From CAYZGU01 sp964478165 (GTDB lineage: Bacteria > Poribacteria > WGA-4E > JAJDTR01), in NCBI GenBank assembly GCA_964478165.1, contig CAYZGU010000014.1:166941-230940 (forward strand): a stretch of DNA of 64,000 nt, written 5' to 3'. The position numbers and the translations under genes are program-made. The notes beneath the pieces are model-generated. The model worked only from the letters and a program-made list of their open reading frames with translations. It ran no database searches and was not told the DNA's origin. Shown here in pieces: positions 1 to 8,786 of the stretch (its first letter is position 1; every line of letters starts with the position of its first letter).

Positions 1-341
1 TTATCAGTTCGGTTCATTCCTTTATTCCCTTTGGTGATTCTGTTCCTTATAATACCGCAAAAGCAGGAATCATAAACATGGGGAATACTATTGCCACGGA
101 GCTTGCGCAACACCGAATTAACGTAAACGTTATTGAGCCTGGTTGGACGGATACACCCGGAGAGCGAAGGCACTCTTCGGAGGAGAAACTGCGAGAAGAA
201 GCGACGAAGTTGCCCTTGGGACGCCTCGGAACAATTGAAGATATTGGGAAAGCCGCGGCGTTTCTCTGCTCAGATGCAGCAGATTATATTACTGGCGCTT
301 CTCTTCGAGTTGATGGTGGCTTCTGGTTGCCCCGGTATTGA
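1..341 (+). CDS. SDR-family oxidoreductase, 3' end only
   Basis: Partial gene entering from the left edge. Reading the frame upstream of the first ATG gives a serine-rich strand (ISSVHS) followed by Y-N-T-A-K, the catalytic Ser and Tyr-xxx-Lys of classical short-chain dehydrogenases. It then runs through NVNVIEPGW-T-DTP, and the C-terminal part ends in SDAADYITGASLRVDGGFW, the standard tail of FabG-like enzymes. The Rossmann glycine motif lies outside the window, so cofactor and substrate cannot be told. The ATG at 78 is internal and is not a start. Family certain; specific function unknown. Confidence 0.93.
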   Translation, partial: ISSVHSFIPFGDSVPYNTAKAGIINMGNTIATELAQHRINVNVIEPGWTDTPGERRHSSEEKLREEATKLPLGRLGTIEDIGKAAAFLCSDAADYITGASLRVDGGFWLPRY

Positions 342-542
342 CTCACAGAAGGGTTTAGGAAAAAAACACAGCAATTAGAAGATGGCGTAGTTTGCGCACT
401 CTTTAGCGCTAACCAGCCCTTTGAGTGGAATCCGTGTAATCTATGTCACTTCCGTTTCTGGCTATAGGTCTCTAGGCGATGTTCTAGATCGACTTAATGG
501 TGATTTTGATGCTCGATGTATGCCGGGCCACCATTTCTAGGT

Positions 543-1586
543 TTATGTCTGCGGTATAGATACCCTGTGTGACGTTGCAATTTTGACGATACGATTCCAT
601 GTTTTTTCTTCTATCGGGATGCCTTCTCTCATGCGTTTTGCTCTGCATTGTGCCTCAGATTCGCCGGGAACGTAGATTTCATCAACACCGGGGAGTTTAT
701 CTGACGATTTTACCCAATCAATCATATACTCAATTTCGCGAGTGAAGGCGTTGGAATCGATAAAATCTGCTATCTTTATGGCTATCATTACGATTCCACT
801 TCCGCCGCGCGTTGGTTCATCACGACTGCACCCGGCCCATGACAGCCCCCCCGCAATAGCATCAATCATGAATCCTAAACCGAAGCCTTTATGTCCAAAT
901 TGAAAACCTCCAAGTGGCGTGACGGCGGTATCATTACGACTCTCAAATTCACGGGGATCTGTGACCGAGTTTCCTTCTGCGTCAATCAGCCACCCTTCCG
1001 GCATTTGTTCATTACGCGCGGCTTTGATGGCTATTTTTCCGCCAGCGACGACGCTCAATGTCATATCGAGGAGCAGCGGTTCGCCGTTCTTGCGGGGGGC
1101 TGAAATGGCGATCGGATTGGGCGGCAATCGCCGGGAGGTTCCTCCAAATGGGTGCATAAATCGTGCTCCACCGTTTAGAAGAACAATACCAATCATCCCT
1201 TCTTCCGCGGCTTGTGTGGGGTAAGCTCCCATCCGACCAGCATGTCCACAGTTATGTAGTGCAACTGCACCGAGAGTGTGTGTTTTGGCTTTCTTGATTG
1301 CCAGACTCATGGCTTTCTTTGCTGCAACCATTCCTAGAGCATTATTAACGTTTATGACGGCACTCGTTGGTGTTTCACGAACAATCTCCATCCTGTCGGA
1401 TGACGGTCCGACTTTCATGGTGTTGATATAGAAGTCAGTGCGTATTACCCCGTGCGAGTCATGTCCCATGAGATTGGACTCGACGAGGTGGTTGGCCACG
1501 ATTTGTGCATCCTCTTCAACGGCACCAGCGGACATATAAATATTGCAGACAAATTCTTTAAGCACTGCATGTGGAACGACAACCAT
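543..1586 (-). CDS. Malate/L-lactate dehydrogenase family (Ldh_2) oxidoreductase
   Basis: A 347-residue NAD(P)-dependent 2-hydroxyacid/ketoacid oxidoreductase of the Ldh_2 (YlbC/ComC) family, unrelated in fold to classical LDH. Visible family marks are HDSHGV near residue 45 (catalytic His region), NPIAISAP in the middle, LLLDM (conserved Asp) and GGFQFGHKGFGLGFMID near the C-terminus. An in-frame ATG lies upstream at 1634. The ATG at 1586 is chosen because AAGGAG sits 7 nt before it and the protein then begins with the usual short N-terminal helix. The substrate (malate, lactate, ureidoglycolate or a sugar acid) cannot be decided from sequence. It stands alone, with a 1.3 kb gap behind its start. 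Confidence 0.9.
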   Translation of the reverse strand: MVVVPHAVLKEFVCNIYMSAGAVEEDAQIVANHLVESNLMGHDSHGVIRTDFYINTMKVGPSSDRMEIVRETPTSAVINVNNALGMVAAKKAMSLAIKKAKTHTLGAVALHNCGHAGRMGAYPTQAAEEGMIGIVLLNGGARFMHPFGGTSRRLPPNPIAISAPRKNGEPLLLDMTLSVVAGGKIAIKAARNEQMPEGWLIDAEGNSVTDPREFESRNDTAVTPLGGFQFGHKGFGLGFMIDAIAGGLSWAGCSRDEPTRGGSGIVMIAIKIADFIDSNAFTREIEYMIDWVKSSDKLPGVDEIYVPGESEAQCRAKRMREGIPIEEKTWNRIVKIATSHRVSIPQT

Positions 1587-1639
1587 GAAATGTCTCCTTG
1601 TGAAATCTGCTCTTTGGTTTAAGGTTGGAGTCAATTGCT

Positions 1640-2883
1640 GAACGAAGCGGGAATTGTTTAGTAATTGACGTAACTCTATCTACAGAAGTAGAAAAAGGAC
1701 TGGAAAAATGAACCCTATTTGGTCGCAATCCTAACTGTGTTGTCAGAGGGATTGCGATTCGAGCCAACATTGGAACTTATATTCATTAGTAATATGTTAC
1801 ATTTGTATGAATGCGAGTAAACGGCTGTCGTCAAATAATCTCCGTGTTCTACTAACCTATGTCCTGTCGATGTTGATTTGAGTTTTAGATTAGTTCTACA
1901 TGGTTATCCAATGCTGTCATCAATCAGCGGTTGACAATTGGTGGAATCATGGGAAGATGGACCGTGAAGGGGTTCATCATTATCTGTATCAATACCACTT
2001 GATTATTTCAATGTCAGCCGAATATCTGACATTCAAGTATCGCGCTGGGATTCTTTAGTCAACTATGGCCCTGGACGGTTCCATCCGAACGCTGTCGTGC
2101 GTGCATTAGCTTGTTATCGCCATGGACGATGCCAGAGCCTTGGTTACATTAAGAACCTCTATGACGTCTGTTGTATATCCCATTTCTGTTGTTGCTAATT
2201 TGTTTTCCAGGCGATTTGCATCGAAAGGTTATGGGAGTCCCGTGCTGGCTCTTCGTGCCCCTCGATGTTCGACCAATCGCTGAATTGTCACAAGGCTTTT
2301 ATTGTGACGAAATAGGTCTCTCACCTATTCGGGAGCACGATTGGTCGAGAATGAGTTTGGTATCTCTTTTTGAACCAAAGAGCATGAGCAGATTTGCCCA
2401 ATCCCATTCAAACTCAAAATACCTACGCGTTCTCTTCTGTTGGTTCAAGTTTATAAGTAGATGCGTCGTTCGGTCTGTATCTCGTAGCTTTCAGATACTT
2501 TTGCGTAAGAAGTCGGGAAATCATGCATCGGCCATTGCACCACCGCCTAACATAGACCGTTGGTTTATTTACTAGGGTCACGATTGCTCTCGTTCGGTAT
2601 TCGGTTGTTTAATGTTGCCCACGAAAATCGTCTTCATTTTTCGTAAACGTGTTGCGGAAGGGTGGAAGGCCTCTGCGTGGAGCGACCATAGCATACACAT
2701 CGTCTCGCTCAGTGGGTAATGATCTGACAGATTCGTCGTTTCCGCTAGTTAATATATATCAAATTCCACTGCTCCACATGTGTTGCAGTGTTTTGTACGT
2801 TAGAATGACGCACCGAATATTTACTGCGTTAATGTGTGCTAAATGTAAAGTTAAGATCTACAGCTAACCCCTGTTGATTCTAT
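1640..2883. other. Long intergenic region without a convincing gene
   Basis: About 1.25 kb between the divergent side of the dehydrogenase and the end of threonine aldolase. The open frames here (for example a 134-codon frame at 2171-2575) are Cys/Arg/Ser-rich, have no ribosome binding site and no recognisable domain. I see no tRNA, repeat or clear hairpin. It may be eroded former coding sequence, but I could not identify a parent gene. Confidence 0.55.
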
Positions 2884-3909
2884 TTATGCATATCCTTTTC
2901 GAAAGAATTCTTTACATGCTTTAATGATTATATAAATATCTTCGTGTTTAATGTTGAGGTGTGTTGTTAGACGAATTCTGGTACCAGTGGAGATAAGAAT
3001 TCCTGCCTTTCTCATGTGTTCTGGAAAACTATCTGTATGACATCTGTCGAATTCAATAAACACCATGTTGGTTTGCATCGGCTGATAGTCAACTGTTAAT
3101 TCGTCTATCTCATTGAGTCCTTCTGCAAGAAGAGCAGCATTTGCATGATCCTCTTCAAGCCTGTTGACATTATTTTTCAGAGCGAAAACGCCGGCGGCCG
3201 CAATTATGCCGGCTTGTCGCATTCCCCCGCCAAGGACCTTGCGCCAACGTCGTGCTATTGTTATGATCTCGTCCGTCGAACAGAGGATAGAACCGACTGG
3301 CGCACCTAAACCCTTGGACAGGCAGAATGACACAGAATCGAAGGCGTTTGCAATCTCATCTACAGGGATCTTGAGTTTCACCGCGGCATTGAATACACGA
3401 GCGCCATCGAGGTGTAGTTTAAGTGCATGATTCTTCGTGAACTTGCGTGCCTGCGTGATATAATCAAGGGGTAAAGCGATTCCTGCCTGTGTGTTTTCAA
3501 GACACAACAGCTTGGTGCGCGCGTAGTGGATATTATCCGGTTTGATTAGCCCGGCGACCTTGTCCAAATCTAAGGTGCCGTCAGTTTCAAAGTCCAAAGG
3601 TTGCGGCTGGATACTTCCTAGTACTGCCGCCCCCCCACCTTCAGCTTTGTAAGTGTGGGCGTCTTGCCCCACGATATATTCATCACCTCTCAGACAATGG
3701 GACATTAACCCGAGTAGGTTGCTCTGCGTGCCGCTGGAGGCAAATACAGCGGCTTCTTTTCCGAGCATCTCTGCCGCTAGAGACTCTAGATGGTTGACGC
3801 TGGGATCCTCCCCATAAACATCATCGCCAACCTCTGCAGCCGCTATGTCTGCTAGCATCGCCTCTGTTGGTTTGGTGACTGTGTCACTCCTCAAATCGAT
3901 GGCTTCCAT
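2884..3909 (-). CDS. ltaE: Low-specificity L-threonine aldolase
   Basis: A 341-residue fold-type I PLP enzyme that cleaves L-threonine and allo-threonine to glycine and acetaldehyde in the cytoplasm. It opens with DLRSDTVTKPT and GDDVYGEDP, both diagnostic of threonine aldolases. FASSGTQSN follows, then LHLDGARVFNA with the PLP-contacting Asp, and the Schiff-base lysine in SKGLGAPVGS near residue 200. Length is normal and no motif is damaged. The ATG at 3909 has AAAGGAAAG just upstream. It is a single-gene unit with about 1.2 kb of empty DNA upstream. Confidence 0.95.
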   Translation of the reverse strand: MEAIDLRSDTVTKPTEAMLADIAAAEVGDDVYGEDPSVNHLESLAAEMLGKEAAVFASSGTQSNLLGLMSHCLRGDEYIVGQDAHTYKAEGGGAAVLGSIQPQPLDFETDGTLDLDKVAGLIKPDNIHYARTKLLCLENTQAGIALPLDYITQARKFTKNHALKLHLDGARVFNAAVKLKIPVDEIANAFDSVSFCLSKGLGAPVGSILCSTDEIITIARRWRKVLGGGMRQAGIIAAAGVFALKNNVNRLEEDHANAALLAEGLNEIDELTVDYQPMQTNMVFIEFDRCHTDSFPEHMRKAGILISTGTRIRLTTHLNIKHEDIYIIIKACKEFFRKGYA

Positions 3910-5160
3910 ACTTTCCTTTCTTGCGGAGCTTTGGTGTTGTTCACGCGGCGCACCGGGCTGTGGGAGGTGGCGGCTGCTTATCGATTCTCAAACTCTACAC
4001 TGTAATCAGAAATTTCGCAGAATCTTAGGAGTATGTGAATGCGATTGGAGCAGCCCATCGGATAAGGCTTTTTGAATCAATCAGCTAGGTGCTGGGCACG
4101 CTATGTTTATCGACAAAACTTAGTTAATCATTGTTAGCCAACCGAAAGACGGTTTATTTGCTGGAATCTTTGTCCTACTGGATTGCTAGATAGGCCTGCT
4201 TAAGATCTGTTGGCCTGAGTTGCTGACTCAATTGTTTTCTCTCGATTCGATGTGGATAAGCTACCTGTTTCAATTTCCGATTCGGCTCGACTACACACGC
4301 CTATTTTCGACACTGTTCCTCAGAACCTGTTAATGATAAGCAAGCATTATAGCACCATTCTAAAAATCAACGCAATACCTTAACGCATGGTTATGATGAT
4401 TGGATATAATTAATGAAAGTAGGCGGGATTACGGCGGCATGTATGTCGTATGGCGTGTTGATGCGTTGATTCTCCATCTTCACGACGCGCAGTAAGCGCC
4501 ACTGTTTGGAAGAATTGGTTGTGATTTACCGAGTTGGAAAATGTCGTGTATTAGATTTCCATTTCGAATGTAAGTTTGAGACAGGATTCACGGCTGAATC
4601 GGCTTTGGTTCAGGTGTTGGAGTGTAGGTTAGTATTCAGCGTGTCTGGAGTGCGTTATGGCATTGACAAAAATCGCTTTAAAAGACAGATGCTGGACACG
4701 CCGTACGATTCTGCAACGGGTCGAGGCAATTGATGTTTCAATCACTGTAGGCCGTCTCAAGGTCCTTTCACCAAGGATGACGCATTTTCGGAATGACCGC
4801 TATCCTTCGTTTTTCAATTATCCGGGGCATGTCATGCTCTATATGCAATTTTTTCAGATGTATGCTATAATGATGCTGTGTGGCTCGTGTGAAATTTGTT
4901 TCAACAATGCCGAAAGGCCGTTCGAGACGAAATCGCTTCGTATCACTGCCGCAGAGCACGTGATGTTTTTTGTTCTGGAAGTTTTTGTCAATTTGGGCGT
5001 GAAACGCTTGGCTCTGACAGTGCTGTTCGGCATGAGGTATTCGGGTTCACCCCGCGAGTTCATTATTACATACTGGCAATCGCATTTTCCTCACTGGTGC
5101 CTGACATGGTAGCTTTTCAATATACGTCCTATCGAAGCTAGCTCCGTCCTAGTATCAACT
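3910..5160. other. Long intergenic region upstream of the ABC operon
   Basis: 1.25 kb between two divergently oriented genes. Frames at 4506-4733 and 4657-5112 are low quality: Cys- and aromatic-rich, no RBS, no domain. The only signal I can support is an extended -10 promoter element at 4863-4871. Confidence 0.55.
4863..4871 (+). promoter_or_regulatory. Candidate extended -10 promoter for the ABC/MscS operon
   Basis: TG-C-TATAAT, a perfect extended -10 hexamer, lies 290 nt upstream of the first ABC gene. There is no good -35 at 16-18 nt. No other good promoter was seen closer to the gene. Weak assignment. Confidence 0.3.
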
Positions 5161-6915
5161 ATGAAGAAAAATTTAGGAAAGCTCATCGGTTTCATGCGTC
5201 CATTCCTGTGGCAGATTATGTTTGCGATATTGTGCACGGGGGTTCTGACGCTCATTGGCATGGTTCCGCCTTTGCTAATGGGAAGGCTCATCAATGATGT
5301 CGCACGAGATGGAAACTGGGCCATTTTCCCCTTAATTATGACCCTCCTGTTTGGTGTTCCCGTGCTTCGTGCTATAGTCAGCATGCTTACTAATTTGACG
5401 CTCCGTAAGGTCGGCATCGGAATGATTACCAATACGCGTAAGCAGATGTATGAACACCTAATGCGTTTATCCATGCGATTTTACGGTGATATGCCTGCAG
5501 GTAGCATCAATCAGCGTTTGATGGGGGATGTTGGTACAATTTCAAATGTCATGACGGGTGGTATTGTCACATTGATTGCGGATGTTGTTGCTGTTACATT
5601 TGCTGTGACTGTGATGCTTCGACTTAATTGGCAACTCTCGGCGTTGACGTTTGCGTTGTTGCCGCTTTACTACATCAACTTCCGTTTCTTTTCAAAGCGT
5701 ATTAAGGACACTAATTCTGTGGTCCGGACACACATGGATCATATTTCATCGTCGTTGCAGGAGCGATTAAGTGCTCATCAATTGATTCAATCTTACGCAC
5801 AAGAACAGAAGGAATCAACTCATTTCTCGTCTCAGGCGAAACAGATTATGGACTTGGCTATACGTGGATCTGTTTACAACATCTCTTTTAGCAACATTTC
5901 GGCGTTTATCAACAAGCTTGGGAATACATTGATATATTGTGGTGGGTGTTATTTCTTTGTGAAAGGAGCGATGGGATATGGGGATGTTGTTGCGTTCTGC
6001 GCTTATGTTGCACAAATCCTTGGACCGGTGGTGCGTTTCTCGTCTGTATCTAATCAGATTGTGCAGGTGGGTCTGTCAATTGATCGGATTGATGAGATTC
6101 TCAATCGGCCACCTGCAATCAAGGATTATCCTGATGCACGGCCTATAGATGCTCTCAGAGGTGATATACGTATTAATGGATTATCGTTTCAATATGATTC
6201 GAAGAGCCCATCGCTGAAAAATGTTGATTTGGATATACGCGCTGGAACGCATCTTGCGATTTTAGGTGCGTTAGGCTCAGGTCGAAGCACACTTGGTAAG
6301 TTACTGCGACGTTTTTTTGAACCCGATACGGGTGAAATAGAAGTTGATGGCGTTAACATCCAGGACTATCGCTTGCGTGATTATCGAAAATCCCTTGCGC
6401 TCATTCTGCCCGAAACGGCAATATTCGACGGCACCATTCGTGATAATCTCTGTTATGGCAATCCGGGTGCTTCTGAACAGCGTATGGTTGAAGTCTCGGA
6501 ATCTATCGGTCTTCACGACTTCGTAGCGGGCTTAGCGCTTGGATATGACACACGCTTGGGAACCGGGGGCCTACGGCTCGAAACCGGCAATCTACAGCGG
6601 GTTGGAATCGCTCGCGCACTCGTTTCCGACCCATTCATCCTCATTGTTGATCACGCCACTGTTCCAATGGATGTTGAATCAGCCGTGGTGGCTGAGAAGG
6701 CCATTCAGAAAGCGATGAAGGATCGTACCTGCATTATGATTGTACACCGTGTTCTTTTGGCGAGTGAGAGTGACGAGGTTATCGCGTTGAAGGAAGGCCG
6801 GATCTTTGAGCGAGGGACCTATGAAGAGTTGGTGACCAATCCAGACAGCCTCTGCCGCGAGCTATTTGCGAAACAATATGGTGAAGAGCGTCTGCCACCG
6901 GTGAGGGAGATGTAA
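5161..6915 (+). CDS. ABC exporter half-transporter with degenerate ATPase motifs (first of pair)
   Basis: 584 residues laid out like an MsbA/LmrA-type type IV exporter half: about six membrane helices to residue 310, then a nucleotide-binding domain. The fold marks are all present (A-loop Tyr in FQY, D-loop Asp504, H-loop His529). The Walker A lysine is Arg375 (GALGSGRST), the Q-loop Gln is Pro417 (LILPE), the LSGGQ signature is LETGN (473-477) and the Walker B catalytic Glu is His498 (LIVDH). These follow directly from the codons, and the frame is open with normal coding character. By family knowledge the Lys-to-Arg and Glu-to-His changes should abolish hydrolysis at this site. No SD is seen before the ATG. 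The next gene starts 3 nt after its stop, so the two probably form a heterodimer. Transport activity is doubtful. Confidence 0.9.
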   Translation: MKKNLGKLIGFMRPFLWQIMFAILCTGVLTLIGMVPPLLMGRLINDVARDGNWAIFPLIMTLLFGVPVLRAIVSMLTNLTLRKVGIGMITNTRKQMYEHLMRLSMRFYGDMPAGSINQRLMGDVGTISNVMTGGIVTLIADVVAVTFAVTVMLRLNWQLSALTFALLPLYYINFRFFSKRIKDTNSVVRTHMDHISSSLQERLSAHQLIQSYAQEQKESTHFSSQAKQIMDLAIRGSVYNISFSNISAFINKLGNTLIYCGGCYFFVKGAMGYGDVVAFCAYVAQILGPVVRFSSVSNQIVQVGLSIDRIDEILNRPPAIKDYPDARPIDALRGDIRINGLSFQYDSKSPSLKNVDLDIRAGTHLAILGALGSGRSTLGKLLRRFFEPDTGEIEVDGVNIQDYRLRDYRKSLALILPETAIFDGTIRDNLCYGNPGASEQRMVEVSESIGLHDFVAGLALGYDTRLGTGGLRLETGNLQRVGIARALVSDPFILIVDHATVPMDVESAVVAEKAIQKAMKDRTCIMIVHRVLLASESDEVIALKEGRIFERGTYEELVTNPDSLCRELFAKQYGEERLPPVREM

Positions 6916-6918
6916 AAC

Positions 6919-8775
6919 GTGATATGGCGGTTGATTCGCACACAGCTCAGAGGTCACCTGGCGAATTTATTGTTCATGTTGCTGATTGCTGGGATTGTAT
7001 CTTCTGCTCCGTATGCTTTTAGTTTTTTGGGCAAGTGGTTGGTAGATGAAGCACTTCAGGTAACTGATTCTCCAAAGTCTGAAACAAGAGAGAGCGAACC
7101 TACAGCTATTAGCCCGGATCAACTACGGTTAGAGTGGAAGGCAAAAACTACGGAGGAGAAAATTCACCTCCTCCTCATCTTCCTGGTGGCCAGTCTCGTT
7201 ATTCACATCGTGACCACGGGGTTGAGCATGTTATCTGCTTACTTGAACACCCGAGTTATCCAAAGAACGACCTATAATCTAAGAAGTGAGGTTCGGGAGA
7301 AAATCGCCGGATTAGATGAAGGGCTATTTAGACGTGAGCAGGTTGGACAATTGATGACAAGAATTATGGACGACACCTCTGGGTTGCCAGGGAATCTGAC
7401 TAATCTTGTAGTCAATTCCTTTACACAGGTTGCGATGCTCGGCCTGGGGGCATATTTACTTTTTAGCCTGAATGCCAAGCTCGCACCAATTGCGTTAATC
7501 GCGCTTCCATTTTATGGGCTCATCTGTGCAATATTTCTGCCTAGGATTAAGCGAAATGCTGCAGACCTCCGAACTCGCGGCGCGGCATTTAATGGTTTTG
7601 TAGTCGAACGACTTTCGAATGTGGAAACAATCAAGAACTATGCTCAAGAAGATCGTGAAGTGAGGCAGTTTGGCAGTATTCTGGATGAAAATATGGATTT
7701 ACAAGGTTCTCAACAGCGTCTTACCCTCGGATTCGGAACGTTGACCGGGCTGATTAGGAGTGTCGGAACAATCGCGGTCTTAGCTTTCGGGTTCATGAAC
7801 ATTAAATCAGGACGGATGCAATTGGGAGAAACAATGGCATTCTATCAGATTACCTCGCAGCTTTTTGTGCCAATCGGTGCTCTCGTGGGTATGACAACCG
7901 TTGCTCAAACACTGCAAATTCTGGGTAAGCGTGTTTTTGACATTCTTGATCTACCGGCGAGTCTGCCGAAAGGATGTGATGGCGACGCTCCTCTAGGACT
8001 AGAGGGTGATGTTGTTTTCGAGGATGTGTCGCTGCGATATGAGGAAGGTGGGCCTCTTGAAGTTGCAAATGTAAATTTAGAACTTCCCGTCGGAAAAACC
8101 ACTTGTATCGTTGGAGCGATTGGTTCCGGTAAAGCCACCTTGCTCACACTGCTGAGTCGCCTTCATGATCCGACAGAGGGTGTCATCACAATTGGTGGCG
8201 TTGATATTAAACAGGCCCCGCTTAGACAATTGCGACTTACCATCGGAAATGTCTTTCGCGAACCTGTCATTTTTACCGGCACGATTGCGGACAACATAAG
8301 TTATGGCGCACCAGAGTCAACCCAAGCAGACGTCGAGGAGATTACTCGTCTTGTTGACTTGCACGAATTTGTTGAGCAGCAATCAGAGGGTTATGAAACC
8401 ATATTGGGCCATAATGGGATTTCCCTCAGCGAGGCAGAGCTCTTGAAATTGAGCATAGCAAGGGCATTATTGACTAATCCAACTATTTTGACTATTGATG
8501 ATACTTATGCATCGGTGTCCGAGGATGTAGAGAGACAACTCCAAACCGCGATTAGTAACCGTTTTTCGGGGCGCACGATAATTGTTACCGCCTCGCGTCT
8601 TTCTATATGTGAAGACGCTGATAAGGTTGTTGTTATGCGTAATGGACAGGTTGAGGAAACCGGTACACATCAAGAACTGTTGGCGCGGCCGAGTGTTTAT
8701 CGGCGGATGTACATGCGCCAGATGGGTATCGAGAAAATTGACGAGCTTGTGGGCACTGATGAGATGAAAGGATAG
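6919..8775 (+). CDS. ABC exporter half-transporter with degenerate ATPase motifs (second of pair)
   Basis: 618 residues with GTG start, 3 nt after the partner gene. Membrane domain with an acidic loop (about residues 45-85) between helices 1 and 2, then an ATPase domain. Its motifs deviate too: Walker A is GAIGSGKAT with Ala406 for the Mg-binding Ser/Thr, Q-loop Gln is Arg447, LSGGQ is LSEAE (503-507), Walker B ends Asp527-Asp528 for Asp-Glu, the D-loop Asp is Ser534, and the H-loop His is Ser559. In known heterodimeric exporters (TM287/288, BmrCD, TmrAB) one composite site stays intact. Here each composite site would combine a damaged Walker A/B with a damaged signature. The ORF is full length, so this is a pseudo-ATPase or a fast-diverging gene, not an obvious pseudogene. 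Confidence 0.9.
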   Translation: MIWRLIRTQLRGHLANLLFMLLIAGIVSSAPYAFSFLGKWLVDEALQVTDSPKSETRESEPTAISPDQLRLEWKAKTTEEKIHLLLIFLVASLVIHIVTTGLSMLSAYLNTRVIQRTTYNLRSEVREKIAGLDEGLFRREQVGQLMTRIMDDTSGLPGNLTNLVVNSFTQVAMLGLGAYLLFSLNAKLAPIALIALPFYGLICAIFLPRIKRNAADLRTRGAAFNGFVVERLSNVETIKNYAQEDREVRQFGSILDENMDLQGSQQRLTLGFGTLTGLIRSVGTIAVLAFGFMNIKSGRMQLGETMAFYQITSQLFVPIGALVGMTTVAQTLQILGKRVFDILDLPASLPKGCDGDAPLGLEGDVVFEDVSLRYEEGGPLEVANVNLELPVGKTTCIVGAIGSGKATLLTLLSRLHDPTEGVITIGGVDIKQAPLRQLRLTIGNVFREPVIFTGTIADNISYGAPESTQADVEEITRLVDLHEFVEQQSEGYETILGHNGISLSEAELLKLSIARALLTNPTILTIDDTYASVSEDVERQLQTAISNRFSGRTIIVTASRLSICEDADKVVVMRNGQVEETGTHQELLARPSVYRRMYMRQMGIEKIDELVGTDEMKG

Positions 8776-8786
8776 CTATTACCAGG

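Noticed and set aside
2171..2575. 134-codon plus frame
   Set aside because: No RBS, odd composition (Cys/Arg/Ser), no domain.
4657..5112. 151-codon plus frame before the ABC operon
   Set aside because: Composition unlike coding sequence here, overlapped by frames in other phases, contains the candidate promoter.
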